The notes under the pieces: model-generated
Seen by the model: only the letters and a program-made list of their open reading frames with translations
Databases searched by the model: none
Told to the model about the DNA's origin: nothing
NCBI GenBank assembly: GCA_902798545.1
Contig: CADBWQ010000002.1
Span: 1-64,000, forward strand
DNA from: Oscillospiraceae bacterium
Lineage (GTDB): Bacteria; Bacillota; Clostridia; Oscillospirales; Oscillospiraceae
Direction of reading: 5' to 3'
DNA length: 64,000 nucleotides
Shown: positions 36,963 through 45,981 of the stretch, in pieces
How positions within the stretch are numbered: the stretch's first letter is position 1
Layout: every line of letters begins with the position of its first letter
Made by a program: the position numbers and the translations under genes

Positions 36963-38609
36963 TTAAGCCTTCGGTGGAAGCTGCTCCGCCCTCGCGTCAA
37001 GCATCGCGAGACAGGCATCCCGGTCCAGGCAGACCAGATATTCGTCCCCGAAAGAATCCCGCTCTCCCGGCAGTGCATCGCCGTCCTCGCGCGTAAAGCC
37101 TCTCAGACCGGCTTCCTCGCGTGTGCACCCGTAGTAAATCCTCTCGATCCCGGCCAGACGGCATGCATACTCACACATGGTACAGGGTTCGATGGTGGTA
37201 TACAGTGTGCAGCCGGTCAGGTCTGCCGTGCCCAGTCTCTGCCCGGCCGATCGGATCGCTGCAATCGCGCCGTGGCCGGTCGGGTCGTTAAACTGCAGCA
37301 CCTGGTCATGCCCCTGGCCCACAATCTGCCCGTCCTTCACAATCACACTGCCGACCGGTACGCTGTCCGGTTCTGAGACGCTGTCCCGGGCCTCCCGGGC
37401 CTCCCGGATTGCCAGCTTCATATACACATTCTCCGCCATTGCGGAAAAGTCCTGTTCAGCAGCGGGTTCAGCCTCGCTGCCGGCGGAGAGAACCCGGATG
37501 CTGCTCTCCGGACTGAAGCCCGGACCGGAATAAATCACGCAGCTGAAATCTCTCGTGGCGGTAAGGGCGACACCGCTGCCGTCATCTGTCGTGATCACAT
37601 CACCGGCATGTCCGGCGATCGGCTCCAACCGGGAATACTGCGTTCCGTCCGTGAAGTTCTTGGCTTTTTCCACGCTCCCGATGGCAAGGACGGTCCCCCC
37701 GCTGATGCTGAGACGCGCGTCTGCCGCGTCTCCCTTGTCGAAGATGCTGTTCCGGCTGTTTGCCGGACCCTCGACCAGGGTGGTTCCTCCCGTGATGAGA
37801 ATGGACCGGTTGCTGTCAATGGCATCTCCGGTCGCATCGATGAATACACTGCCGCCGGAGATCACCACGTCTCCCTGCAGACCATCCTCGCCGGCTGCGT
37901 TCAGACCGTCGTCGCTGGCTTTCACATGCAGGTCTCCGCCCCGGATCTCAATCTGCCCGCCTTCCAGACCCTCATAGCTGTCTGTGACGGTGACACTCCC
38001 TCCGTCCATCAGGAAGCCCTTTTCCCCTTTGAGCCCGTCGTTCACGGCCCGGATCGTGAGCGCCGACCCTGTGACGCGAAGCACGGACTTGCACTGGATC
38101 CCGTTTTTCCCGGACTCGATTTCCAGCCTGCCCGGTCCGTTCATGGTGAGGTCGTCTTCCGAATACAGAGCTGCCCCTTTGTCGGCGAGGCTGACAAGCC
38201 GGTTCTCTCCCACACACTGGATGATGGTCTGCTCGGCAGCTTTGGATTCAATGCAGGGACCGTCCGCATTCGTCATCGTGACATGATCCAGCACGAGATA
38301 GATATTCCCCGACTTCTTTGGTTCCCGGATCTGTATGGTGACGCCGTCGGAGCTGCCTGTGACGCGATAGACGCCTTTCCGCTCAATCACCACGGGGTTC
38401 CCGGAACGTCCCCTTGCCGGATCGGAGAGCGTACCGTGATCACCCTCCAGCGAGATCACCGCATCCGCTGCCTCTTCCGACACGTTGTTATAATCGCTCT
38501 TCGAAAAGCTCATCCCTTCTGCGCAGGCCGCGGTGCCCGCCGCAGACAGCGCGGCGATCATTGATACCAGGCAGAGCAGGATACAGGCTTTCCGTGTTGT
38601 TTTATTCAT
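36963..38609 (-). CDS. Secreted beta-repeat (carbohydrate-binding type) protein fused to a deaminase-like domain
   Basis: A 548-aa exported protein. Residues 1-30 are a signal peptide (KACILLCLVSMIAALSAAGT, cut near ACA-EG). Residues ~60-375 are repeated beta strands with GG/DG turns (DGLKGEKGFLMDGGSVTVTD, then SGGSVFIDATGDAIDSNRSI), like carbohydrate-binding DUF4353-type proteins. Residues ~392-548 match the cytidine/guanine deaminase fold: VPVGSVIVKDGQIV, DPTGHGAIAAIRSAGQRLG, TTIEPCTMCEYACRLAGIER. The zinc ligands His446, Cys476 and Cys479 are kept. The HAE catalytic motif is HGA, so the proton-shuttle Glu is replaced by Ala. It may be a non-catalytic zinc or nucleoside-binding domain. The gene has its own promoter and terminator. 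A fusion created by deletion is the alternative. Confidence 0.8.
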   Translation of the reverse strand: MNKTTRKACILLCLVSMIAALSAAGTAACAEGMSFSKSDYNNVSEEAADAVISLEGDHGTLSDPARGRSGNPVVIERKGVYRVTGSSDGVTIQIREPKKSGNIYLVLDHVTMTNADGPCIESKAAEQTIIQCVGENRLVSLADKGAALYSEDDLTMNGPGRLEIESGKNGIQCKSVLRVTGSALTIRAVNDGLKGEKGFLMDGGSVTVTDSYEGLEGGQIEIRGGDLHVKASDDGLNAAGEDGLQGDVVISGGSVFIDATGDAIDSNRSILITGGTTLVEGPANSRNSIFDKGDAADARLSISGGTVLAIGSVEKAKNFTDGTQYSRLEPIAGHAGDVITTDDGSGVALTATRDFSCVIYSGPGFSPESSIRVLSAGSEAEPAAEQDFSAMAENVYMKLAIREAREARDSVSEPDSVPVGSVIVKDGQIVGQGHDQVLQFNDPTGHGAIAAIRSAGQRLGTADLTGCTLYTTIEPCTMCEYACRLAGIERIYYGCTREEAGLRGFTREDGDALPGERDSFGDEYLVCLDRDACLAMLDARAEQLPPKA

Positions 38610-38634
38610 GACGCCTCATCCCCTTCCAGGTATC

Positions 38635-38663
38635 ATTATATACAGAAAGTGGAGGCAGGACAA
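38635..38663 (-). promoter_or_regulatory. Promoter of the beta-repeat/deaminase gene
   Basis: On the minus strand TTGTCC (38658-38663), 17 bp, TATAAT (38635-38640). The start codon is at 38609, 26 bases from the -10. Confidence 0.7.
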
Positions 38664-38702
38664 GAAAAAGCTTCACTGGTACTGTTAAACATGCCGGAGT
38701 TC

Positions 38703-38711
38703 TGGTATAAT
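38703..38711 (+). promoter_or_regulatory. Extended -10 promoter of the ligase gene
   Basis: TGG followed by TATAAT (38706-38711), with only a weak -35 (TGTTAA at 38683-38688). Transcription would start near 38718, so the ATG at 38772 rather than the ATG at 38721 is the start of the ligase. Confidence 0.6.
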
Positions 38712-38771
38712 ATCTCTATCATGCGATACGGTTTCAGACTGACTGGTATCGGAATAACGGGAGCGACTGAG

Positions 38772-40766
38772 ATGACGGAACTGGAAAGACAGAGAATGCA
38801 GGAGATGATCCGCCGCCTGAACGAGGCCTCCGAGGCCTATTACGGCGGGCGGGATGAAATCATGTCCAATTTCGAGTGGGACGCCCTGTTCGACGAGCTG
38901 ACCCGCCTGGAGGAGTCCACCGGCGTCGTTCTGCCGGACAGCCCGACCCAGAAGGTCAATGCCGCCGCCGAGGACAACATCGCCGGCGAGAAGGAAGCCC
39001 ACGAATATCCGGCCCTTTCCCTTGCCAAGACCAAGAAGGTGGAAGATCTCCAGGAATGGGCGGGGGACCGGCCGGTCTGGCTCAGCTGGAAGCTGGACGG
39101 CCTGACCCTGGTCCTGACCTATGACGGCGGAAGCCTCACAAAGATCCTCACCCGCGGCAACGGCAGCGTCGGCACCAACATTACCTTCATGAAAGATGCG
39201 ATCCGCGGTTTCCCGCCGGAGGTGGAGGACCGCGGCCATCTGGTGGTCCGCGGCGAGGCGACCATCTCCTACCCGGACTTCGAGAAGCTGAACGCGACCA
39301 TCTCCGATCCTGCCGAGCGCTTTGCCAATCCGCGCAATCTGGCCTCCGGCACGCTCGCCCTGGACGTCAGGCGCCTGAACGAGGTCCGTGACCGCAATGT
39401 GACATTCAATGCCTTTACCCTGGTTCACACGGATGAGGAGATCGTCTCCTGGGGCGAGAGGATGGACTATCTGGACCGTATGGGCTTCACCACCGTCGAG
39501 CGCGAGCTCACCGATGCCCGGCGCCTGCCCGAGACCGTTGCGGCCTGGACACACCGCGTCGAGGCGGGGGAGATGCAGATCCCCGTCGACGGCCTGGTCA
39601 TAGCCTACGATGACACCCTCTATGCCGCCACGGGCAGCGTCACCGGGCATCACGCCACCAGGGCCGGCTTCGCTTTCAAGTGGCAGGACGAGGTTGCCCG
39701 CACGACCCTGCGCCTGGTGGAGTGGTCCTGCGGCGCCACCACCATCACCCCCGTCGCCATCTTCGACCCTGTACAGCTGGAGGGGACCACGGTCTCCCGC
39801 GCCTCGCTGGTGAACCTCAGCGAGATGGACCGCCTCGGCATCGGCGAGAACGGCAGCACGGAGATCGAGGTAATCAAGTCCAACAAGATCATCCCCAAGG
39901 TCGTTGGCGTGACCAGAGCCATCGGGAAATATGCGGTCCCGGAGCGCTGTCCTGCCTGTGAGGGGCCTGTGAGTGTGGCGACCGGACCCAGCGGCGCCCG
40001 CACCCTGAAGTGTGACAACCCCGCCTGTCCGGCCAAAAACCTGAAGAAGTTCGAGCGTTTTGCAAGCAAAAGCGGCATGGACATCGACGGCCTCTCCATC
40101 GAGACCCTGCGTGACTTTGTCGGCTGTGGCTTCGTCCACAGCTTCGCGGATATCTTCCGGCTCTCCCGCTATGCCGCCGAGATCCGGGAACTGGAGGGCT
40201 TCGGACAGAAGAGCTGTGACAATCTCCTCGCCGCCGTTGAGCGTGCCCGCACCTCCGCCGATCCGGTCCGCTTTCTGAACGCCCTCAGCATTCCGCAGAT
40301 CGGTCTGGACGCCGCGAAGCGCCTTGTGGATGCCTATGGCTGGCCCGGCTTTGTCCTGGCTCTGAAACAGGGAACGGACTTTGCCGGCGTGAACGGACTT
40401 GGCCCCGAGCGCTCCGCCGCCATCCGCAACTGGTACGCGGACGAGAGAAACAGCGGCGTTTTCGGGGAGCTCCTGGAGCTCGTTGACATCGCCCCGGCCG
40501 CCCCGGTGACCGAGATCACGGGAACCTGCGCCGGCCTCACCTTTGTCATCACCGGGGATGTGCATCGTTTCAGAAACCGGGATGCCTTCAAGGCCTATGT
40601 GGAGGCAAACGGCGGCAAGGTCGCTGGCAGCGTCTCGAAGAAGACCGCCTTCCTGGTGAACAACGATGCCGCTTCCACCTCCTCCAAGAACGTCCGGGCG
40701 CGGGAACTGGGCATCCCGATCCTCACGGAGGAGGAGTTCATCGCCCGCTTCGGCTTCGGAGAGTGA
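38772..40766 (+). CDS. ligA: NAD-dependent DNA ligase, divergent
   Basis: A 664-aa NAD ligase joining DNA nicks. Order of parts: Ia region (residues ~1-60), adenylation domain with KLDG (Lys107) and TRGNGSVG (usually RGDG), FANPRNLASGTL, PVDGLVIAYDD, the OB fold, a Cys4 zinc finger (CPACEGP...CDNPAC), HhH repeats, and a C-terminal BRCT (TFVITGDVHRFRNRDAFKAY). The Glu that normally lies two residues before the adenylated Lys is Ser here. It may therefore be a second, specialised ligase (LigA2) rather than the housekeeping one, which often lies next to pcrA. It overlaps the Mrr-type nuclease gene by four bases. Confidence 0.9.
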   Translation: MTELERQRMQEMIRRLNEASEAYYGGRDEIMSNFEWDALFDELTRLEESTGVVLPDSPTQKVNAAAEDNIAGEKEAHEYPALSLAKTKKVEDLQEWAGDRPVWLSWKLDGLTLVLTYDGGSLTKILTRGNGSVGTNITFMKDAIRGFPPEVEDRGHLVVRGEATISYPDFEKLNATISDPAERFANPRNLASGTLALDVRRLNEVRDRNVTFNAFTLVHTDEEIVSWGERMDYLDRMGFTTVERELTDARRLPETVAAWTHRVEAGEMQIPVDGLVIAYDDTLYAATGSVTGHHATRAGFAFKWQDEVARTTLRLVEWSCGATTITPVAIFDPVQLEGTTVSRASLVNLSEMDRLGIGENGSTEIEVIKSNKIIPKVVGVTRAIGKYAVPERCPACEGPVSVATGPSGARTLKCDNPACPAKNLKKFERFASKSGMDIDGLSIETLRDFVGCGFVHSFADIFRLSRYAAEIRELEGFGQKSCDNLLAAVERARTSADPVRFLNALSIPQIGLDAAKRLVDAYGWPGFVLALKQGTDFAGVNGLGPERSAAIRNWYADERNSGVFGELLELVDIAPAAPVTEITGTCAGLTFVITGDVHRFRNRDAFKAYVEANGGKVAGSVSKKTAFLVNNDAASTSSKNVRARELGIPILTEEEFIARFGFGE

Positions 40767-41350
40767 CCGTGAAGAAGCGCTTTCTGAAACTCCTCGCTTA
40801 TCTCCTCGCGGCGGTCCTGATTCCCTTTGCGCTGGAAACGCCTGTGATGCGCGCCCTGCGTGCCGGCGGATTCCCTGCGGAGTACGCCCTCCCGCTTTCT
40901 CTCGTGATCACCGCGGTCGTCCTTTTCTGTTTCGCCGACCGGAAGCGGCTCCGGGCAGGAAGACTGCGGCGGCGGGCGGCGCACGCCGCCTGGCGTGAGC
41001 AGGAGCGGCTCCGCAGCAGCTATGTCCTGAACCTCACTCCCTATGAGTACGAGGAGTATGTCGCCGACGAGCTGCGCCGCGAGGGCTTTACCGATGTCGA
41101 CACCACGCCGAAGAGCGGCGACTTCGGTGCCGACGTCCTGGCGACGGACGGGAACCGGCGCGTCTGTGTCCAGTGCAAGCGCTACGCGCCCGGGCACCCG
41201 GTGGGCGTGAAGGCCGTTCAGGAGATCTACAGCGCCCGGGACTATTACGGCTGCGACGATGCCTATATCTACACCACCAGCGACTATACCCGGGCCGCGG
41301 TTGAGATGGCGGCCGAGCTGGGCGTGATCCTGGTGCGGTCTCAGATCTGA
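40763..41350 (+). CDS. Membrane-anchored Mrr-type restriction endonuclease-like protein
   Basis: A 195-aa protein with two N-terminal membrane helices (about 7-25 and 42-58), a basic linker, and a cytoplasmic Mrr_cat domain. Residues YEYEEYVADELRREGFT carry the family acidic residue, Asp124 sits in GDFGADVL, and Gln137/Lys139 in CVQCKRY form the catalytic QxK pair. PVGVKAVQEIYSARDYYGCD is the family follow-on. The GTG start overlaps the ligase stop (gtga); a second GTG at 40769 is possible. Such proteins are common, but substrate and role are not known. Confidence 0.85.
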   Translation: MTVKKRFLKLLAYLLAAVLIPFALETPVMRALRAGGFPAEYALPLSLVITAVVLFCFADRKRLRAGRLRRRAAHAAWREQERLRSSYVLNLTPYEYEEYVADELRREGFTDVDTTPKSGDFGADVLATDGNRRVCVQCKRYAPGHPVGVKAVQEIYSARDYYGCDDAYIYTTSDYTRAAVEMAAELGVILVRSQI

Positions 41351-41361
41351 AGAAACAGACG

Positions 41362-41411
41362 AATAACACACCGCCTGCAGGGAACATGTCCCGGGCAGAC
41401 GGTGTGTTATT
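41362..41411. terminator. Bidirectional terminator between convergent genes
   Basis: A long stem AATAACACACCG/CGGTGTGTTATT extended by CCTGC/GGCAG separates the nuclease gene from the minus-strand pair. The stop codon of the minus-strand gene (41407-41409) lies inside its 3' arm. Confidence 0.8.
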
Positions 41412-41922
41412 GCTTTTCAAAAATCAGACTGCGGTTGCCGTCCTGAATGCGAAGCGCGCCGCCGAGATAGAAGAAGGGAAGCGATTTTCCGTTCATGGTA
41501 AACCGCATGCTCCCGGCATCATAATCCGGGGTGATCGCCTGATCGAACACGCCGTATATGGCGCTCCCGTCCGCGTGCAGCTCCAGCACCATCGGGAAAC
41601 CGAGTCCGTGCAGCCGGGCGAGCAGCTCGTCGGAGAGCGTTCCGTCCTCCGCGTGAACGGAGACAAGATCATAGCGGCCGGGCAGCTCGCTGCTCAGCTC
41701 CGTGTAATAGGTCGAAAGCGGCGGGCCGAGCGCTTTCAGCGCTTCTTCTGCCGCCAGAGCGTCCGAAACATCTCTGGCTTCTGAAAAGAGTGCATCCTCG
41801 CCGTAATTCCCGGGCGGGAAAAAGCGCTCTGCCGCCTTCCTCCCGTTCGGCGTGTAGGGGAACAGCAGCGTGAGGGCGATCAGCTGAAAGAACAGCAGAT
41901 AGAGGAAGTTCCTGCGCTTCAT
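41407..41922 (-). CDS. Small single-pass membrane protein of unknown function
   Basis: A 171-aa protein I do not recognise. One membrane helix lies near the start (RRNFLYLLFFQLIALTLLFP). The outer part is ~145 residues of mixed alpha/beta with an even spread of charged residues and no Cys. It overlaps the upstream NAGPA-like gene by four bases and so is probably co-translated with it. A surface partner of that protein is a reasonable guess, not shown. Confidence 0.7.
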   Translation of the reverse strand: MKRRNFLYLLFFQLIALTLLFPYTPNGRKAAERFFPPGNYGEDALFSEARDVSDALAAEEALKALGPPLSTYYTELSSELPGRYDLVSVHAEDGTLSDELLARLHGLGFPMVLELHADGSAIYGVFDQAITPDYDAGSMRFTMNGKSLPFFYLGGALRIQDGNRSLIFEKQ

Positions 41923-42827
41923 TCCGCCGCTCCCTCCGTGACCAGATCCTCCAGATAGATCAGATCGGCGAGATAGTTCTGCGCGCTGGGATAGCCCAGC
42001 TCCCTCCCGTGAAACCACAGATGCGCGGAACTGCCGCCGTCGAGATTGTAGGCGCAGCGGCAGCCCTGCGCGGCAAAGAATGCGGACAGCTCTTCCAGCG
42101 TCGCCCCGGGCATGTCGCTCCGGTAGCCTGCGACGTTCACCAGACAGTAGTGCCCCGGGCCGTAATAGCCGATGGCCGTGCGCGCGTGATCCCGGGTGAG
42201 GTACTCGATGGTGCGCCCGGTGAAGTCAGAGATGGCTCCGCCGTCCTCGTCCAGAAGGGCAGGGCCGAAGGACCAGGCCTGCCAGGCACCGCGGAGAGCC
42301 TCGTTGACATCGTCCTGTGTCGGGAGATCCCTCCCGTGGAAGGTGCGCATCTGCCCGTCCTCATAGAGCACGCAGAGGTCATAGGTGCTGACGCAGCTGT
42401 TGAGGATCGTTCCGTTTCGAATGGCAGTCACGCCCTGCGCGGTGTAAAAATCTCCGTTCACCGCAAAGGCGGCGCCAACGGTCTGGCAGGCAGCTCCGAT
42501 GGTGGAGACCCCCTGCTGCGGCAGGGCGGGATCGTCGGCATACCATGCGCGCAGCGCGTGGACGTCAGGGATGTAGAGCTCCGCGAAGAGATAGGGACTG
42601 CGCAGGACTCCGTCCCCCGTATCATGTTTTTCCAGAAAAATAACGGCATTGCTCCCGAGGTACAGGGTCTCGTCAAAGCGCTGCTCCGTCTGGGTCAGGG
42701 CGGCATACCAGGGAAACTGGCTGCGCTGCACCGCGTCCGGGTCGGCGGCCTGTCCCTGGCTCAGGGCGCCCGTCAGGGCAAGAATCGCGAGGAGCCTCCG
42801 CAATGCCTGTGTGGTAAACTCAATCAT
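41919..42827 (-). CDS. Secreted phosphodiester glycosidase (NAGPA)-family protein
   Basis: A 302-aa exported protein. A signal peptide lies at about 1-27 (RRLLAILALTGALSQGQA). The C-terminal ~200 residues match the NAGPA/DUF2233 family: AAFAVNGDFYTAQGVTAIRN, RTAIGYYGPGHYCLVNVAG, CRCAYNLDGGSSAHLWFHGR. Family members remove GlcNAc or act on surface-polymer phosphodiesters; the bacterial substrate is mostly unknown. I chose the ATG at 42827 because the promoter at 42883-42911 starts transcription close to 42876, past the earlier ATG at 42878. A weak Shine-Dalgarno (aaaagag) precedes it. Confidence 0.85.
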   Translation of the reverse strand: MIEFTTQALRRLLAILALTGALSQGQAADPDAVQRSQFPWYAALTQTEQRFDETLYLGSNAVIFLEKHDTGDGVLRSPYLFAELYIPDVHALRAWYADDPALPQQGVSTIGAACQTVGAAFAVNGDFYTAQGVTAIRNGTILNSCVSTYDLCVLYEDGQMRTFHGRDLPTQDDVNEALRGAWQAWSFGPALLDEDGGAISDFTGRTIEYLTRDHARTAIGYYGPGHYCLVNVAGYRSDMPGATLEELSAFFAAQGCRCAYNLDGGSSAHLWFHGRELGYPSAQNYLADLIYLEDLVTEGAAE

Positions 42828-42882
42828 ACCGGGACTCTTTTCACAGAAGAATTCGGGGAATGCAAGGCTTGAAAACATGTGT

Positions 42883-42911
42883 ATTATGCATGTTCCGGGG
42901 GGATTTGTCAA
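42883..42911 (-). promoter_or_regulatory. Promoter of the NAGPA-like gene pair
   Basis: On the minus strand TTGACA (42906-42911), 17 bp, CATAAT (42883-42888). It is divergent from the ABC-gene promoter at 42946. Confidence 0.75.
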
Positions 42912-42945
42912 TTCTTCCGGCAGACCGAATGTTCATAAAATGCTC

Positions 42946-42975
42946 TTGAACAGCAATATGGGAAAACGCTATAAT
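42946..42975 (+). promoter_or_regulatory. Promoter of the ABC/FtsX gene
   Basis: TTGAAC (42946-42951), 18 bp, TATAAT (42970-42975). It lies 55 bp upstream of the ABC start codon. Confidence 0.75.
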
Positions 42976-43030
42976 ACCCATGCGGTCACGTGCCGATGAC
43001 GATGAACAGAAACAGAAAAAGGGACAGAAC

Positions 43031-45937
43031 ATGCTTCAGCTGCGGAACATCAAAAAAGACTATAAAGTTGCCGATACCACGGTGCATGCGCTGAAGGGGA
43101 TCGACCTGGAGTTCCGGGAGAGCGAGTTTGTCGCGATTCTGGGACATTCCGGCTGCGGCAAGACGACCCTGCTGAACATCGTCGGCGGACTGGACCGCTT
43201 CAGCGGCGGGGATCTGATCATCAACGGCCGATCCACGAAAAAGTTCACGGACGCGGACTGGGACTCCTATCGAAACCACTCGATCGGCTTTGTCTTCCAG
43301 TCCTATAACCTCATCCCGCATCAGACGGTGCTGGCCAATGTGGAGCTCGCGCTGACCATCTCCGGCGTACCCCGTTCCGAACGCCGCAGGCGGGCGGAAG
43401 ACGCCCTCCGGAAGGTGGGACTGGGCGATCAGCTTCAGAAGAAGCCGAACCAGATGTCCGGCGGCCAGATGCAGCGTGTTGCCATCGCCCGCGCCCTGGT
43501 GAACAACCCGGACATCCTGCTGGCGGATGAGCCGACGGGCGCTCTGGATACCGAGACCTCGGTCCAGATCATGGAGCTCCTGAAGGAGATCTCCAAAGAC
43601 CGCCTCATCATCATGGTGACACATAACCCCGAGCTGGCGGAACAGTATGCCGGGCGGATCATCCGCCTGAAGGACGGCCTTATCACCGACGACAGCGACC
43701 CCTATCATGCCGGCCCGGTGAAGGCGCGCGGGAGGCGGATGAAGCGCACCTCCATGGGCTTTGTCACGGCGCTCTCCCTCTCTCTCAACAACCTCATGAC
43801 CAAGAAGGCGAGGACCCTGCTCACGGCCTTCGCCGGCAGCATCGGTATCATCGGCATCGCCCTGATCATGTCCCTCTCCAACGGAATCCAGAACTACATC
43901 GACAAGGTCCAGGAGGATACGCTCTCCAGCTATCCCATCACGATTCAGGCCGAGACGGTGGACATGACGGGCATGATGACCTCTCTGATGGGCATCCAGG
44001 CGGCGGACGCGCAGAACCGGCATGAGAAGGACGCGGTCTATTCCAGCACCATCATGTACGATCTGATGAACTCCATGGTCTCCGCCGAGAAGGAGACCAA
44101 CAACCTCCGCGACTTCAAGGCCTTCCTGGACGCAAACGGCGGCGGCATCCGTAACTATATCAGCTCCGTTCAGTACAGCTACGACCTGGATATGAATCTC
44201 TATGCCGAGGACCCGGACGGGAACATCGTCAAGACCGACATTGTCCAGCTCCTGCAGGAGACCATGAGCGCCATCTACGGCGGCAACTATTCCAGCTTCT
44301 TCTCCACCTACGGCCAGTATTATTCCATTGCCAATGTGTGGCAGGAGATGCTGCCCGGCGAGGAGGACGGACTGGTCAACCCTCTCCTTCGCGAACAGTA
44401 TGACCTGCTCTACGGGCACTGGCCCGAGAGCTATGACGAGGCGGTGCTGGTTGTCGATGACAACAACGAGATCTCGGACCTGGTGCTCTACGCCCTGGGC
44501 CTGAAGTCCAACTCCACCGTCGCCGAGGACATGCAGTCCTTCCTCACGGCCGAGTCGGTGGAGAGCCGGCAGGAGCGCTGGAGCTATGAGGAGCTCTGCA
44601 GCAAGAGCTTCCGCTATATCTTCCCGGCGGATACCTTCCGCATCGAGGACGGCGAGACGGTGGATCTCACCGCGGAACAGCTCGGCCTGAAGACCCTCTA
44701 CCGCGACGGCCTGGAGGTCCGTCTGGTTGGCATTATCCGCCAGAACGAGGACGCCCTCTCCGGAATGATGACCGGGGCGATCGGCTACACCCATGCCCTG
44801 GTGGAGCACATCATGCGCGAGGCGGAGACCCGGGACCTGGTGCGCCGGCAGCTGAGAAACCCGGAGGTCGACGTGTTCTCCGGACTGCCCTTCCTGGACG
44901 AGAACGAAGCCCTGAGCAAGGACAAGAAGCGCGAGGCGGCCAGAGACTATATCGCCCATGCCACGGAGGCGGAGATCGCCGATCTCTATGTGACCTACAT
45001 GTGCGAGCCGGACGAGAAGACCCTGAACGACATGCTGGATGAACAGATGGAAGGGATGGACCGCGCCGATATTGAGAATTCGGTGCTGGAGTATTATCCC
45101 GAATACCGCAGCATGCTGGAAGACCTGGACGACGAAACCCTGTTTGATTCCGTTCGCCAGATGATGGTCGAGACGGTGCGCACCCAGTACGCGGCCCAGA
45201 TGAAGGCGCTGTATGAGAAGCTCTCCGACCGGCAGCTGGCGGCGGATTTTCAGCTGCTCTCGCTCAACGACGATGACTATCTCTGGATCTATGACAACGC
45301 GATGCCCCCGGTCTATTCCACCCAGACGCTGAAGGATACGCTCAAAAAGCTTGGCTATGTGGATCTGGACAGTCCGTCGGCGATCAATCTCTACGCCTCG
45401 ACCTTTGAAAACAAGGACGCCATTGCCGAGGCCATCGAGGCGTATAACGACACGGTGGAAGAGGAGGACGAGATCCACTACACCGACATGGTGGCGCTGC
45501 TGATGAGCTCAATTACGACCATCATCAATGTCATCAGCTATGTCCTGATTGCCTTTGTCGGCATCTCGCTGGTGGTTTCCTCCATCATGATCGGAATCAT
45601 CACCTACATCTCAGTCCTCGAGCGGACCAAGGAGATCGGAATTCTTCGCGCCATCGGCGCCTCGAAGCGTGACATTTCCCGCGTCTTCAACGCCGAGACC
45701 TTCATCGTCGGCCTGGCCGCCGGCCTGATCGGCATTCTGGTGACGGCGGTCCTGAACATCCCCATCAACATCATCGTCCACGACCTCACCGGCATCATGT
45801 CGCTGAAGTCCTCGCTCCCGCTGATCGGCGCCGTCTTCCTTGTGCTGATCAGCGTGATCCTGACCTTCATCGCGGGGCTGATCCCCTCCGGTGTGGCGGC
45901 AAAGAAGGACCCGGTCATCGCGCTGCGGTCCGAATAA
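43031..45937 (+). CDS. ABC protein: MacB-type ATPase fused to FtsX-like permease
   Basis: A 968-aa single-chain exporter or mechanotransmission ABC protein. The N-terminal ATPase has Walker [10 protein letters not shown] (38-46), signature [15 protein letters not shown] (142-156) and Walker [14 protein letters not shown] membrane helix follows at ~275-295 ([20 protein letters not shown]). A large extracytoplasmic region (~300-830) is rich in acidic residues. Three C-terminal helices ([20 protein letters not shown] and later) form the FtsX fold. It is common in gut Firmicutes. The lipoprotein that follows may be its partner. Confidence 0.9.
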   Translation: MLQLRNIKKDYKVADTTVHALKGIDLEFRESEFVAILGHSGCGKTTLLNIVGGLDRFSGGDLIINGRSTKKFTDADWDSYRNHSIGFVFQSYNLIPHQTVLANVELALTISGVPRSERRRRAEDALRKVGLGDQLQKKPNQMSGGQMQRVAIARALVNNPDILLADEPTGALDTETSVQIMELLKEISKDRLIIMVTHNPELAEQYAGRIIRLKDGLITDDSDPYHAGPVKARGRRMKRTSMGFVTALSLSLNNLMTKKARTLLTAFAGSIGIIGIALIMSLSNGIQNYIDKVQEDTLSSYPITIQAETVDMTGMMTSLMGIQAADAQNRHEKDAVYSSTIMYDLMNSMVSAEKETNNLRDFKAFLDANGGGIRNYISSVQYSYDLDMNLYAEDPDGNIVKTDIVQLLQETMSAIYGGNYSSFFSTYGQYYSIANVWQEMLPGEEDGLVNPLLREQYDLLYGHWPESYDEAVLVVDDNNEISDLVLYALGLKSNSTVAEDMQSFLTAESVESRQERWSYEELCSKSFRYIFPADTFRIEDGETVDLTAEQLGLKTLYRDGLEVRLVGIIRQNEDALSGMMTGAIGYTHALVEHIMREAETRDLVRRQLRNPEVDVFSGLPFLDENEALSKDKKREAARDYIAHATEAEIADLYVTYMCEPDEKTLNDMLDEQMEGMDRADIENSVLEYYPEYRSMLEDLDDETLFDSVRQMMVETVRTQYAAQMKALYEKLSDRQLAADFQLLSLNDDDYLWIYDNAMPPVYSTQTLKDTLKKLGYVDLDSPSAINLYASTFENKDAIAEAIEAYNDTVEEEDEIHYTDMVALLMSSITTIINVISYVLIAFVGISLVVSSIMIGIITYISVLERTKEIGILRAIGASKRDISRVFNAETFIVGLAAGLIGILVTAVLNIPINIIVHDLTGIMSLKSSLPLIGAVFLVLISVILTFIAGLIPSGVAAKKDPVIALRSE

Positions 45938-45981
45938 GACAGAAACGGGAAGAAAACAGCTTTATGCTGAAGGAGATATGT

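Noticed and set aside
38649..38771. A 41-codon longer N-terminus for the NAD ligase
   Set aside because: The extended -10 promoter at 38703-38711 starts transcription after most of it, and the family start matches MTELERQRMQ.
42828..42911. A 28-codon longer N-terminus for the NAGPA-like protein
   Set aside because: The promoter (42883-42911) overlaps it, so it would not be transcribed whole; the shorter form starts with a normal signal peptide.
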